The translations under genes and the position numbers were made by a program. Shown here in pieces: positions 8,807 to 18,246 of a stretch of 64,000 nucleotides of DNA. This stretch comes from Methylocystis rosea SV97. Its GTDB lineage: Bacteria; Pseudomonadota; Alphaproteobacteria; Rhizobiales; Beijerinckiaceae. The first letter of the stretch is position 1; each line of letters begins with the position of its first letter. The DNA is taken from assembly GCF_000372845.1 (NCBI RefSeq), contig NZ_KB889963.1, positions 2,748,304 through 2,812,303 of the forward strand, read 5' to 3'. The notes beneath the pieces are model-generated. The model was not told the DNA's origin, ran no database searches, and was given only the letters and a program-made list of their open reading frames with translations.

Positions 8807-10138
8807 CTATTCCGCTTGCTTCTTGGCGGCGCTCGCCCGCCACACGACGCCCCCGGCGTCGTCGGCCACCAGCAGTGCGCCGCGCTTATCGACGATAACG
8901 CCGACCGGCCTGCCCCGCGCTTCGCCGCGCTCGTTCAGAAAGCCGGTCAGCACCTCTTTCGGGGCGCCCACCGGCGCGCCATTCTCGAACTTTACGAAAA
9001 GGACGCGGTAGCCCACGCGGGGACTGCGATTCCACGATCCGTGCTGGCCGATGATCGCGCCGTTCTGGAACGGCCCGAGGGCGGAATCGCCGACGAAGGT
9101 AAATCCAAGCGAGGCCGTGTGAGAGCCGAGCGCATAGTCCGGCCGGATCGCCTGCTTGACGAGTTCCCGATCTTGCGGCTGCACGCGCTCGTCGACATGC
9201 TGTCCGTAGTAGCTGTATGGCCAGCCGTAAAAGGCCCCCTCGCGCACCTTTGTCATGTAGTCGGGCACGAGATTGTCGCCGATCTCATCGCGTTCGTTCA
9301 CCGCGACCCACAGGTCGCCTGTCGCGGGGTTCCAATCCATCCCGACCGGGTTGCGCAGTCCAGAAGCGAACACCCGCGTGTCGCCGGTCGCCGGATCGAT
9401 CTCCAGAATGTCGGCGCGGTTATGCTCCTCCTCCATGCCATTCTCGGCGGCGTTGGAGTTGGACCCGACGCCGACGTAAAGACGCGAGCCCACTGGATCC
9501 GCGACAAGGCTCTTCGTCCAGTGATGATTGCGACCCGACGGCAGTTCCACGACCTTCTCCGGCGGCGCTTCGATGCGCGTGTCGCCTTCCTTGTACGGAA
9601 AGCGCACGAGCGAATCGGCGTTGGCGACATAAAGCTGATCGCCCACCAGCGCCATCCCAAACGGCGAATTGAGGTTTTCCAGAAAGACTTCCTTGGTCTC
9701 GGCGACGCCGTCGCCGTCCGCGTCGCGTAGCAGCGTGATGCGGTTGGCGCTCGGCTTATTCGAGCCGGCCTGGCGCATATAAAGGCCCATGAAGAAACCG
9801 CGAACGCCGCCGCCTTCATTCTCGGACTTGGGCGGCGCATCGGTTTCCGCGACAAGAATATCGCCGTTCGGCAATTCGTACAGCCAGCGCGGATGGTCGA
9901 GCCCCGTCGCAAAAGCCTCAACGTCCAGACCCTCGGCGGGCGTAGGTTTTTCGCCGCTTGGCCAGCCCACGGCGCGAGCGATATTCACGTAAGGAAATGC
10001 GCCGGTCGGATGCGGCGACGGCAGCGTCGGATTGGGTCCATAGCCAGCGCTCTCTGGCATTTCGGGGCCGCGATCGCAGGCGGCGAGCGCGGTAGCGGTC
10101 AGCGCGAACAGAAATCTCCAGAAAAAATTCGCCGCCAT
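8807..10138 (-). CDS. PQQ-dependent sugar dehydrogenase / sorbosone dehydrogenase-like lipoprotein
   Basis: The 443-residue product starts with a lipoprotein signal ([16 protein letters not shown], Cys at about residue 20), so it should be anchored in the membrane facing the periplasm. The rest matches the six-bladed beta-propeller of glucose/sorbosone dehydrogenases: [84 protein letters not shown] and [12 protein letters not shown]. Members use pyrroloquinoline quinone to oxidise sugars or other polyols. The actual substrate and whether PQQ is bound are inferred from the family. Gene neighbours give no pathway hint. Confidence 0.85.
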   Translation of the reverse strand: MAANFFWRFLFALTATALAACDRGPEMPESAGYGPNPTLPSPHPTGAFPYVNIARAVGWPSGEKPTPAEGLDVEAFATGLDHPRWLYELPNGDILVAETDAPPKSENEGGGVRGFFMGLYMRQAGSNKPSANRITLLRDADGDGVAETKEVFLENLNSPFGMALVGDQLYVANADSLVRFPYKEGDTRIEAPPEKVVELPSGRNHHWTKSLVADPVGSRLYVGVGSNSNAAENGMEEEHNRADILEIDPATGDTRVFASGLRNPVGMDWNPATGDLWVAVNERDEIGDNLVPDYMTKVREGAFYGWPYSYYGQHVDERVQPQDRELVKQAIRPDYALGSHTASLGFTFVGDSALGPFQNGAIIGQHGSWNRSPRVGYRVLFVKFENGAPVGAPKEVLTGFLNERGEARGRPVGVIVDKRGALLVADDAGGVVWRASAAKKQAE

Positions 10139-10299
10139 GGCGCCTTCTCCCCAAACGAACCGCGGTAAATACGAGAAGCCGCAGCTTCAACCATCGACAG
10201 TCGGCGACGAAGACAAATATGTTATCGACGACGCCGCTAAGATGGCGCGGCGGGGGTAAGTCTCAAGCCCTCGCCAGTCCATACTAGGCTGGAACGCAA

Positions 10300-11109
10300 A
10301 TGAGTCGAAAGACCGGACGCGTCTATGTCGGCGTCGGCGGCTGGAATTACGCCCCCTGGCGCGAATCCTTTTATCCCGCTGACCTCGCACATAAGCGCGA
10401 ACTCGAATATGCGAGTCGCAAGCTCTCCTCCATTGAAATCAACGGCACCTATTATCGCACACAGAGCGCCGCGAGCTTCGCCAAATGGCGCGATGAAACG
10501 CCCGAAGGCTTCATCTTCAGCGTCAAGGCGCCGCGCTTCGCGGTGATGCGCAAGACGCCACAGGAGGCGGGTGAGTCGATCGACCGCTTTTTCGCAAGCG
10601 GCGTGATGGAGCTGGGAGACAAACTCGGACCCATCTTGTGGCAGTTCCTGCCCACCAAGAAATTCGACGCGGGATTCTTCGACGCCTTTCTTTCCCTGCT
10701 GCCGAAGAACATCGGCGGCCTACCACTGATGCACGCGATTGAGCCGCGCCATGAGAGCTTCAAGACGGCTGAATTCATCGCGCTGGCGCGACAGCATGGC
10801 GTCGCCATCGTCGTCGCGGGCGATTCAAAATATCCGCTTATCGCCGATCTGACGGCGCCCTTCGTCTATGCGCGCATCATGGGAACGCGTCCCGATGCTC
10901 CACTCGGCTATGACGATAATGCGCTCGAGCAATGGACGCAGCGTGCGCGACAATGGGCGAGTGGCGCTGCGCCGAGCGGGCTTGACTATGTCGCGCGAAC
11001 GCAACAGAAAGCGGCGACGCCTCGCGATGTTTTTCTCTACGTCATCAGCGGCGCCAAGGAACGCAATCCGGCCGCCGCCATGGCGCTGATGGAGCGACTC
11101 TCCCACTAG
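10300..11109 (+). CDS. DUF72 family protein
   Basis: The 269-residue product belongs to the DUF72 (YecE) family. It shows the family's opening VYVGVGGWNYAPWRESFYP, the SSIEINGTYYRTQSAASFAKW block, FIFSVKAPRFAVMRK and a C-terminal DVFLYVISGAKERNP. The fold is a TIM barrel and the proteins are cytoplasmic. No reaction has been agreed for the family. The gene stands alone, divergent from the sugar dehydrogenase (161-base gap without recognisable features) and convergent with the EEP-family gene. Confidence 0.92.
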   Translation: MSRKTGRVYVGVGGWNYAPWRESFYPADLAHKRELEYASRKLSSIEINGTYYRTQSAASFAKWRDETPEGFIFSVKAPRFAVMRKTPQEAGESIDRFFASGVMELGDKLGPILWQFLPTKKFDAGFFDAFLSLLPKNIGGLPLMHAIEPRHESFKTAEFIALARQHGVAIVVAGDSKYPLIADLTAPFVYARIMGTRPDAPLGYDDNALEQWTQRARQWASGAAPSGLDYVARTQQKAATPRDVFLYVISGAKERNPAAAMALMERLSH

Positions 11110-11163
11110 GGGCGCCCAAAAGGTTGACAGACTTTTGATGAGAACCTGCTCCGACATTTGACT

Positions 11164-12276
11164 TTATAGGTCGATGTCCACCCATATCGCCGCATGATCC
11201 GACGCTGCGTCCTCCTTGCGGGCGACTTCCGGATAGGCCTCCCAGCGTTTGGCCCGCGCGCCCGGCCACATGCCTTTGCGAAACACGCCGCCGCTCGTGA
11301 CCCTGTCGAACAGCGCTGGCGACAGCAGAATGAAGTCGATCTTGTTGTCCGCGGCGCAACTGCCGTAGGTGCCCGGAAAACCGCCGTCCTCGAATTTCGG
11401 ATGCAAGAAGATGTCCTTCAGATCCGTCCCTTCTAAGAGAGGACTCAAAGGCTCGCTGTCCGGCGTGTCGTTGAAGTCGCCCATGATGGCGATGTTCTTG
11501 ATCCCCATGGCGATGCGCTCGTCGTAGATCTCCGCGACGCGTTTCGCCTGCGCGCGACGTTTGGCGTTGGACGATTGCTGCGAGCCGAAACCCTTGCTCT
11601 TGAAGTGATTGAGCATCACCAGCAGGCGCCCGCCGGACGGCGACGACACCTCGAACTCGGCGCAATCACGCGAAAAGATCGGATTGCGCTCGTCCAGCAT
11701 TTCGTCGACGTGGCTGCGCAGCACGCCGATGGGAAATTTCTGCCGCGTCAACAGGCCGACGTCGATGCCGCGCGTGTCGTTGCCGTCGATCACCATCGCG
11801 TGCCGAAATGCCTCGCCGCCGAGCGCAGCGACGACGTCCGCGTTGAAATCCCGCAGCACCGGCCGGCTCTCGACTTCGACGACGCCGAGAACGTCCGCCT
11901 CGATATCTCTCATCACCCGCGCCGTATTCCGCATCGCCTGTTCATCGATGGGCTCGTCGCGCAACTCCAGCGAGCCGACCCAATCGGCGCGCCCGCTCGC
12001 GACAATCTCAACGCCGCCCGACTTGGGGCGTTTGATCAGTCCGCCCCTGTTGCGCCGCAGGATAACGAAATCGCCGATGTCGGATTTTTCCAAATCAAGT
12101 TCAATGACAAGTTTCGCCATGCGCTTCTTGTCGGCGGCGCTGTACGACGGCTGCGCCAGCAGCGCACTCAGTTCCGCGAAGCGTTCGAGAATAGGTTTGC
12201 CTTGCGAAAGGCTCTTGAGATTCATTGCGCGTGCGCGATCGAAAAGATTCTCAACATTGTATGAGGCGAGTCTCAT
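11164..12276 (-). CDS. endonuclease/exonuclease/phosphatase (EEP) family hydrolase
   Basis: The 370-residue product has the DNase I-like fold signatures: an N-terminal MRLASYNVENLFDRARAM, the metal-binding VLGVVEVES, IAIMGDFNDTPDSEPL, and the terminal DHAAIWVDIDL with the catalytic Asp-His. Family members cleave phosphodiester or phosphomonoester bonds in nucleic acids, lipids or inositides; the substrate here is unknown. No signal peptide is seen, so it is probably cytoplasmic. The ATG at 12276 is supported by GGGGGAT upstream and by starting at the conserved SYNVENLF strand. Confidence 0.87.
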   Translation of the reverse strand: MRLASYNVENLFDRARAMNLKSLSQGKPILERFAELSALLAQPSYSAADKKRMAKLVIELDLEKSDIGDFVILRRNRGGLIKRPKSGGVEIVASGRADWVGSLELRDEPIDEQAMRNTARVMRDIEADVLGVVEVESRPVLRDFNADVVAALGGEAFRHAMVIDGNDTRGIDVGLLTRQKFPIGVLRSHVDEMLDERNPIFSRDCAEFEVSSPSGGRLLVMLNHFKSKGFGSQQSSNAKRRAQAKRVAEIYDERIAMGIKNIAIMGDFNDTPDSEPLSPLLEGTDLKDIFLHPKFEDGGFPGTYGSCAADNKIDFILLSPALFDRVTSGGVFRKGMWPGARAKRWEAYPEVARKEDAASDHAAIWVDIDL

Positions 12277-12401
12277 GAAATCCCCCAAGCGCAAAAAACA
12301 ACACAATGCGCTGGAGGCTAAAGCTCGACGCGCGTCGTGACAAGCACATGACGGGCGATGCAGGCCTTCGAACTCGGGTTAGTTTCAGCTCACTTTCCGC
12401 C

Positions 12402-12536
12402 GTCATGCCCGCGCTTGGCGCGGGCATCCACGCCGGGACATCGCGAACGCATCACGCGGAGACGGCATGTTCGGCTCATGTCCTGACATTTGCCTCGTGT
12501 CATCGCGTGGATGGCCGCGCCAAGCGCGGCCATGAC
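12402..12536. repeat. long inverted-repeat element, family B, copy 2
   Basis: The arms are 12402-12432 (GTCATGCCCGCGCTTGGCGC...) and 12506-12536 (reverse complement with about two differences). Each arm is also a local hairpin, and the termini GTCATG...ATCCACG are the same as those of the element at 4581-4737. It fills most of the 313-base gap between the EEP hydrolase and the MFS gene. I see no gene or clear promoter in the rest of that gap. Confidence 0.8.
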
Positions 12537-12589
12537 GCGGTGAGATGACGCCTCGTTAACCTAGACTCGAGCCCTTGACGGGCGACGTG

Positions 12590-14152
12590 CTACGCCGGGG
12601 CCGAACTCGGCTTTTCGCCTGCGCCTTCCGGCGACGGAGGACGCGCTTGCTTGAGCGCAATCTTCGTCGCGAACGCGGCGCCGACAAGCCCCAAGGCGCC
12701 CAACCAGGCGGTCGCTTGAAAACCGGCGCAGAAGGCGTCGCGCGCGGCGGCGAGGGTCCGCTCGGCCACTTCGGGAGGCAAGAATTTGACGGCGTCCGCC
12801 GCGCCGCCGAGCGTCGCGCCCGCCGCCCGCGCGACGTCCGCCGGGAGCCCCGCGACGACGTGGGCCATTTTGGCGCGATAGATCAGCGTGCCAAGACTGC
12901 CGAGCGCGGCGATGCCAAGGGCGCCGCCAAGTTCTATCGCCGTTTCCGACAAGGCTGACGCCGCGCCGGCGCGCTCGGGCGGCGCCGACGTGACGATGAT
13001 TTCCGTCGTCAGCGCGATCACCGGCGTGAAGCCGACGAGAAGCAGAGACGATAAAAGCACCCCGTAGAATCCAGTCGCCAGCGCGAGGCCGACAAATCCA
13101 GCCGCAGCGACGATCAATCCGCCGGCGAGAAGATTGACGGGCGTGATGCGGCGCGCGAGCGCGGGCGTGGCGAAGGAGCCGATCATGAAGACGATCGCCG
13201 ACGGCGTCGACCACAGCCCTGCATCGAGCGGCGTCAAACCAGCGACGAGCTGAAAATACTGGGCGAGCAGAATGAACGACCCGAACATGAAGAAGACGCC
13301 AAGCATGTTGATGCAAAGCGCCAAATTCAGCGACCGTGAGCGAAACAGCGCGAGATCGATCAAAGGGTCTTCGAGCCGCGACTGTCGGCGCAAGAACAGG
13401 AGCGCGAGCGCGACGCCCGCCGCCGTCGCTCCGATCGCGTCGGCGCCGAAGCCCGCCTCGGCGGCGCGCTTCAATCCGTAAACGAAGGACAGCACCGCCG
13501 CGAGCGACAGAAGCGCGCTGGCGAGATCCAGCCGGCCCGCGTCAGGGTCGCGATATTCCGGCAGAAGCACCGGCCCAAGAATAAGCAGAAGGACCATCAC
13601 CGGGACGCCCGCGAGAAAGACCGAGCCCCAGCCGAAAGACTGAATGAGCGCGCCGCCGACGAGCGGCCCGATGATGGCGCCGGCGGAGAAGCTCGAAATC
13701 CACATGCTGACCGCGAAGGTGCGTTCCGACGGATCGCGGAACATGTTGGCGAGCAGCGACAGCGTCGACGGCGCGAGGGTCGCTCCCGCGATGCCAAGCG
13801 CGGCGCGCGCTAAAATCAGCATCTGCGCCGATTTGGAGAAAGCGGCGATGATCGATACGGCGCCGAACGCCGCAGCGCCCAGCAGCAGCACCTTGCGCCG
13901 GCCGATGCGATCGCCGAGCCCGCCCATGATCATCAGGAAGCCGGAGACCATGAAGCCGTAGACGTCGATGATCCACAGCAGTTGCGACGCGCTCGGCCGC
14001 AGTTCCGCCGTCAGCGCCGGAATGGCGAGATTGAGCACCGTGAAGTCCATCGCATAGACCAGGCAGGGCAGAGCGAGGATGGCGAGCCCGATCCACTCCC
14101 GGCGCGTCGCCTTGAGCGAAGGATCGGATGTGTCTGGCGCGGCGCTATGCAA
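12590..14152 (-). CDS. MFS drug-efflux transporter, DHA2 (14-TM) type
   Basis: The 520-residue product is an inner-membrane proton-coupled exporter of the major facilitator superfamily. It has about 14 hydrophobic segments, the motif A loop GGLGDRIGRRKVLLLG, an N-terminal motif YAMDFTVLNLAIPAL typical of DHA2 drug:H+ antiporters, and the motif C-like segment GIAGATLAPSTLSLLANMF. It resembles SmvA/QacA-type quaternary ammonium and dye exporters. The divergent TetR gene 181 bases away is the likely repressor, a standard arrangement for efflux pumps. The substrate is not predictable from sequence. Confidence 0.92.
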   Translation of the reverse strand: MHSAAPDTSDPSLKATRREWIGLAILALPCLVYAMDFTVLNLAIPALTAELRPSASQLLWIIDVYGFMVSGFLMIMGGLGDRIGRRKVLLLGAAAFGAVSIIAAFSKSAQMLILARAALGIAGATLAPSTLSLLANMFRDPSERTFAVSMWISSFSAGAIIGPLVGGALIQSFGWGSVFLAGVPVMVLLLILGPVLLPEYRDPDAGRLDLASALLSLAAVLSFVYGLKRAAEAGFGADAIGATAAGVALALLFLRRQSRLEDPLIDLALFRSRSLNLALCINMLGVFFMFGSFILLAQYFQLVAGLTPLDAGLWSTPSAIVFMIGSFATPALARRITPVNLLAGGLIVAAAGFVGLALATGFYGVLLSSLLLVGFTPVIALTTEIIVTSAPPERAGAASALSETAIELGGALGIAALGSLGTLIYRAKMAHVVAGLPADVARAAGATLGGAADAVKFLPPEVAERTLAAARDAFCAGFQATAWLGALGLVGAAFATKIALKQARPPSPEGAGEKPSSAPA

Positions 14153-14296
14153 GGAGTCGCTCCGTCGGCCCTCTTGGCCGTGAGCGCGCAGCGTTTATCG
14201 GTTTTGACGAGCGACATCAATAAACGCCCCTGCCCGAGGCGTGGCAGCGCGCCTTAAGAAGCACGATCGAGTCTTGAAGTTCATACAAGACGGCGC

Positions 14297-14355
14297 TTGA
14301 CATCGGCGAGACGCAATGTCACACGCTATGACATGACATCACATAAACTGACATC
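14297..14355 (+). promoter_or_regulatory. TGACAT operator cluster between the MFS and TetR genes
   Basis: The region holds a perfect inverted repeat ATGTCA-N7-TGACAT (about 14316-14334). The unit TGACAT also occurs ahead of it (in TTGACATCGG), overlapping it (TGACATGACATC), and after it (ACTGACATCAC). Such an array is what one expects for the operator of the divergent TetR repressor. The first copy also resembles a -35 element (TTGACA). Confidence 0.5.
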
Positions 14356-14965
14356 ACTTCGCGAGACTCATAAGGATCATACGCGAACGCGTATTCTCGA
14401 GGCCGCGATCGACGAGATGCGCGAGGGAAAGCTGGATGCGCTCACCATCGCCAAAGTGGCTGAGCGCGCGCAGGTGACCGAACGAACCGTCTACCGTCAC
14501 TTCCTGACGCGCGAGGATCTCTTGAAGGCGGTCTGGCCGCGCATGCAGGCGCGCGTCGGCAGTTCGGGCTTTCCGCAGACCGCTGACGATTTGATCGCCA
14601 CGCCGTTGCGGCTGTTCCCTCGATTCGATGAAGAAGAGGGGCTGATCAGAGCGTCGATCTCTTCCGAACCCGGACGCGAAATGCGCTTAAGTTCGAATCC
14701 GCAGCGTCAGGCGGCGATGCTCGCCTGCGTCGCCGACGCGCTGCCCGAGATGGACGACGCCGCCAAACGCCGGCGCGCTGCGGTCGCCCAGCTGATCGAC
14801 AGCGCCTACGCCTGGTCGGTCCTGAAGGATTTCTGGGGATTGGAGGGCGCCGAGGCCGGCCGCGCGGCGTCCGAGGCGATCGCCGTTCTGCTCGGTCGCC
14901 GCCCGGCCGCCGATGAACGCGAATTGTCGCCTGAACGCGTTTTTTTACATGGAGAAGAGAAATGA
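14333..14965 (+). CDS. TetR family transcriptional regulator
   Basis: The 210-residue product has the TetR N-terminal DNA-binding domain: RTRILEAAIDEMREG, then the helix-turn-helix LTIAKVAERAQVTERTVYRHFLTREDLLKAV. A variable ligand-binding domain follows. It probably represses the divergent MFS exporter and itself. The start is uncertain: the ATG at 14333 lies inside the operator repeat, and a TTG at 14297 is also in frame. Its 3' end overlaps the next gene by four bases (ATGA), so the two are translated together. Confidence 0.88.
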   Translation: MTSHKLTSLRETHKDHTRTRILEAAIDEMREGKLDALTIAKVAERAQVTERTVYRHFLTREDLLKAVWPRMQARVGSSGFPQTADDLIATPLRLFPRFDEEEGLIRASISSEPGREMRLSSNPQRQAAMLACVADALPEMDDAAKRRRAAVAQLIDSAYAWSVLKDFWGLEGAEAGRAASEAIAVLLGRRPAADERELSPERVFLHGEEK

Positions 14966-15453
14966 CCTGCATCGCCCACGCTTCCATCCCAGCCGACAAT
15001 CCGGAGGTCGTCGCCAAAGTGCTCGCAGAGATCATGCAGGGCGAAGCGACGCCCTTCCCTCCCGCAGGGCCGAGCTCCTGGATGGCTTGGTCGGGCGACG
15101 GCGAAGTCGAGCTTGAGATCGCGCCGCGCGGCCATGTGCTGGCCTGTGGCCCAGACGAGGGCTACTGGACCCCGCAAAATCAGGAAACGCGTCTTTCCGA
15201 AGCGCATCTCGCCATTTGCGTGGCTCGGCCGGCGGAGGAGATCATCGCCATCGCCACACGGGCCGGCTGGCCGGCTCGGGCCTGCGATCGCGGCGGCGGA
15301 TTGTTCCAGCTGTCGGAAGTGTGGGTCGAAGGCGCATTCATGCTGGAATTCCTGGACCCGGCGCAGACCGCGCGCTATCGCGAGGTTGTGACGCCTGAAA
15401 ACTGGAAGCGCTTCCTCCAGTCGATGCAGAACGCGGAAGCGACCGCCGGCTGA
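14962..15453 (+). CDS. conserved hypothetical protein, 163 aa, coupled to TetR
   Basis: This gene starts within the stop region of the TetR gene (ATGA overlap), which implies translational coupling. The product is soluble and has no signal peptide. Notable stretches are HASIPADNPEVVAKVLAEIM at the N-terminus, a Pro/Trp-rich GPSSWMAWSGDGEVELEIAP, and HLAICVARPAEEIIAIATRAG. The beta-alpha alternation faintly recalls glyoxalase/VOC folds, but I see no metal-ligand pattern, so I leave it unnamed. Its link to the TetR/MFS pair suggests a side role in the same stress or detoxification response. Confidence 0.7.
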   Translation: MTCIAHASIPADNPEVVAKVLAEIMQGEATPFPPAGPSSWMAWSGDGEVELEIAPRGHVLACGPDEGYWTPQNQETRLSEAHLAICVARPAEEIIAIATRAGWPARACDRGGGLFQLSEVWVEGAFMLEFLDPAQTARYREVVTPENWKRFLQSMQNAEATAG

Positions 15454-15563
15454 TCCACGCGCGCCTCGCATCGCAGAGGCCGTGCGTCGACCTGGCGGCC
15501 TCCACGGCGCTCTCAAAATATCGCGCAGAGACATGATATAAGAGGCGCAGTTCAGAGGATTTC

Positions 15564-16745
15564 ATGAGCCTATCCGACACTCCCGCTGCGCCCGTGACGA
15601 CGCTTAAGCCCTCGCTCGCCGGAATGACCCGCGCAGAGATCGGCGACGCCTTGCGCGCCTTCGGCCTGCCGGAGCGCGAAATCCGCATGCGCGTGTCGCA
15701 GCTCTGGCATTGGGTCTATTTCCGCGGCGCGCGCGACTTTGGCGAAATGCTGAATGTCTCGAAGGCGATGCGGGCGCAGCTAACGGAGGCCTTCGCGCTA
15801 CGCCTTCCGGAAATCGTCGAGGAGCAGATTTCGGTCGACGGCACGCGCAAATGGCTGCTGCGGCTGCAACCCGTCGACGCCTTCGACAAGGGCGCCGAAG
15901 TCGAGTGCGTCTACATCCCGGAAAGCGACCGCGGAACGCTTTGCGTCTCCTCGCAGGTGGGCTGCACTTTAAATTGCAGCTTCTGCCACACGGGCACGCA
16001 GCGGCTCGTGCGCAATCTGACGACCGCAGAGATCGTCGGGCAATTGCTCGTCGCCCGGCAGCGGCTCGGCGATTTTCCCGATCGCGAACGACCGACCGAC
16101 GGTCTCGTGCCGGCAGGCGAAGGCGTGCGCGCCGTTTCCAACATCGTCTTCATGGGCATGGGCGAACCGCTGTACAATCTCGACAATGTCATGGCGGCGA
16201 TCGAGATCATGGCCGACGGCGACGGGCTGGCGCTGTCGAAGCGGCGCATCACCGTCTCGACCTCCGGCGTCGTGCCGCAGTTCGAACGCTTGGGCGCCGA
16301 ATGCGGGCCGGCGCTGGCGATTTCGCTGCACGCGGTGCGCGACGAGCTGCGCAACGATCTTGTGCCGCTCAACAAAAAATATCCGATCAAAGAACTGCTG
16401 CAGGCCTGTCGCGACTATCCCGGCGCGTCGAACGCAAGGCGCATCACCTTCGAATATGTGATGTTGAAGGGCGTGAACGACTCGCCCGCCGACGCCCGGG
16501 AGCTGGTGCGGCTCCTGAAAGGCCTGCCGGCCAAGATCAATCTTATCCCCTTCAATCCCTGGCCGGGCGCGCCCTACGAATGTTCGGATTGGGAGACGAT
16601 CGAGCGCTTCTCCGACATCGTCTTTAACGCCGGCTACGCCAGCCCGGTGCGCACGCCGCGCGGGCGCGACATACTCGCCGCCTGCGGACAACTGAAGAGC
16701 GAGACGGAAAAGCTGCGCGCCAGTGCGCGGTTGGCGGCGGGCTAA
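15564..16745 (+). CDS. rlmN: 23S rRNA (adenine-2503-C2)-methyltransferase / tRNA A37 methylase RlmN
   Basis: RlmN is a radical-SAM enzyme that methylates C2 of A2503 in 23S rRNA and A37 in some tRNAs. The 393-residue product has the radical-SAM cluster [11 protein letters not shown] (Cys134, Cys138, Cys141), the SAM-binding [10 protein letters not shown], and the C-terminal [17 protein letters not shown], whose Cys is the methyl-carrying residue of the family. The N-terminal helical domain (LSQLWHW-type: [13 protein letters not shown]) is also present. Gene order around it is not informative. Confidence 0.97.
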   Translation: MSLSDTPAAPVTTLKPSLAGMTRAEIGDALRAFGLPEREIRMRVSQLWHWVYFRGARDFGEMLNVSKAMRAQLTEAFALRLPEIVEEQISVDGTRKWLLRLQPVDAFDKGAEVECVYIPESDRGTLCVSSQVGCTLNCSFCHTGTQRLVRNLTTAEIVGQLLVARQRLGDFPDRERPTDGLVPAGEGVRAVSNIVFMGMGEPLYNLDNVMAAIEIMADGDGLALSKRRITVSTSGVVPQFERLGAECGPALAISLHAVRDELRNDLVPLNKKYPIKELLQACRDYPGASNARRITFEYVMLKGVNDSPADARELVRLLKGLPAKINLIPFNPWPGAPYECSDWETIERFSDIVFNAGYASPVRTPRGRDILAACGQLKSETEKLRASARLAAG

Positions 16746-16833
16746 GGCCAAGCGGGCGGTCAGAGATGACGGAACAGGGTCGCGCAGCGCGCGGATCATT
16801 GGATGAGCGCCGACCGGGGGCGGCGAACGATGA

Positions 16834-17352
16834 TCATATGCGGCGCGCGCCGACGACGGCCATCCACGCCAGCGCTGCGGAAATCGCGACGTTCCAATTC
16901 GCCAGGGTCAGACCGAAAATCCACAAGTTCGGCTCGTCGCAGCGCACGACTTTCACCGACTGAAGCTGCTTCATGAAATCGGCGACCGACGGCGCGGTCG
17001 AAAGCGGCCCGGAACAATCGGACGGCCCGGCGAAAATCTTCCATTCGACGCCCGAATGATAGATCGAAAGGATGGCGTTGCCGGCAAAGAGCAGCGCCAT
17101 CAGCAGGAAGGCCGCGCGGGCCATTCCCGCCCTCCCCGTTTGCGCGGCGAAGGCCGCGAGCGGCGCGAGCGCGAACGCCGCGTAATAGGGCACGCGCTCC
17201 TTGTAGCAGAGCTCGCACGGCAGATAGCCGAGCGACTCATAGGCGTAGGCGCCGCCGATCGCCGCGACGGCGGCGGCGAGGATCAGCAGCGCGATATTTC
17301 GGGGCGCTAAAAGGCCGCTCGACTCAAGCAGCGCCATGCGAGATCCGACCAT
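16834..17352 (-). CDS. dsbB: disulfide bond formation protein B (DsbB family)
   Basis: DsbB reoxidises the periplasmic thiol oxidase DsbA and passes electrons to quinone. The 172-residue product has four membrane helices, the first-loop redox pair CELC (Cys46, Cys49) after the second helix start, and a second periplasmic cysteine pair (in SDCSGP and VVRCDEP), the full catalytic set. The ATG at 17352 overlaps the stop of the papain-like gene (TGATG), though a second ATG five codons on (MALLESS) is also plausible. The overlap suggests that both are made from one transcript. Confidence 0.92.
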   Translation of the reverse strand: MVGSRMALLESSGLLAPRNIALLILAAAVAAIGGAYAYESLGYLPCELCYKERVPYYAAFALAPLAAFAAQTGRAGMARAAFLLMALLFAGNAILSIYHSGVEWKIFAGPSDCSGPLSTAPSVADFMKQLQSVKVVRCDEPNLWIFGLTLANWNVAISAALAWMAVVGARRI

Positions 17353-18167
17353 CAGGACGTAATATACTGCGCCTGCCCCTGCGCCAAGAACTGGAAGAGA
17401 TCATAGGCCATCCAGATATAGCCGCCGCTGCCGTTCCATGTGGCGCCCCAATCCGTCCCGAAGCTGTTCTGGATCAGAATAGCCCCTTGGGAGTCGTCGT
17501 AGCCGATGATCAGCATGCAGTGGCCGACGAGACCACCGTCGGGGTTCTTGATCTTGTCGAAGGGCCCATTCATTGGGCTGGGCGAGCCGTCATAAGCGAT
17601 GAACGCCGAATTCAGCGCCGTGCCGTAACAGAGCGCGCCGCCATTGGCGATGACCGTCTTGACCGAGTCGAGATCGGAAGTCTCCACCATCGCCCAGCCC
17701 GGAATCTGAAAGCTCGCGTCGATCGTAGCATTGGGATCATAGCTCGACCAAAGCGTCGAACAGTTCGGCGTATAAGGCGCCGTCGCCCAGTTCGGGGTGC
17801 CGCCCTGGCACAGAAGATCGAGATAGGAGCCGAGCCGCGAGCCTTGGCATTGCGTGGCGCCGTAGCACTTCATGACCTCGATGTAGATATGCGCCGGGCT
17901 CGCCTGCAGTGACGCATCGCTCGGCGGCGTCTGCGAATTTTGCGCGGCCGTAAAGGTCGCGAGGCCATAGGTCGTCGCCCAGGCCGCGCAGCTGCCTGGG
18001 CTGCCGATATGCTTGGACGTGCCTTGGGCCTGCGGCGGGGGCAAATAAAGCGGATCGACCGTCGCAGAAGTGGGAAGAGTTCCGGAGAAAGCCGGCTTAA
18101 CTGAACGACCGCTCTCAATGATGGTCGGATTATAGCCAAGATTCAGAAATTCTTGTCGTGCAGACAT
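17352..18167 (-). CDS. papain-like (C1 family) cysteine peptidase homologue
   Basis: The 271-residue protein has the C1 catalytic triad in order: Cys60 in GSPGSCAAWATTYGLATF, His216 in GGLVGHCMLIIGYDD and Asn234 in LIQNSFGTDWGATWNG. The oxyanion-hole Gln normally six residues before the catalytic Cys is not present (Ile occupies that position), so activity or specificity may differ. There are seven cysteines (60, 101, 107, 120, 136, 180, 217), unusual for a cytoplasmic protein, and the gene is coupled to dsbB, which suggests oxidative folding. However, no signal peptide or propeptide is visible at the N-terminus (MSARQEFLNLGYNP). AGAGGAGC upstream sets the start. Confidence 0.82.
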   Translation of the reverse strand: MSARQEFLNLGYNPTIIESGRSVKPAFSGTLPTSATVDPLYLPPPQAQGTSKHIGSPGSCAAWATTYGLATFTAAQNSQTPPSDASLQASPAHIYIEVMKCYGATQCQGSRLGSYLDLLCQGGTPNWATAPYTPNCSTLWSSYDPNATIDASFQIPGWAMVETSDLDSVKTVIANGGALCYGTALNSAFIAYDGSPSPMNGPFDKIKNPDGGLVGHCMLIIGYDDSQGAILIQNSFGTDWGATWNGSGGYIWMAYDLFQFLAQGQAQYITS

Positions 18168-18246
18168 TGAAAGCTCCTCTTGAAAAGCAGCAGCGGCAAA
18201 ATTCGGCGCTTCAGTTCTGCAATTCTCGAACTGAAGCCTGACGATT

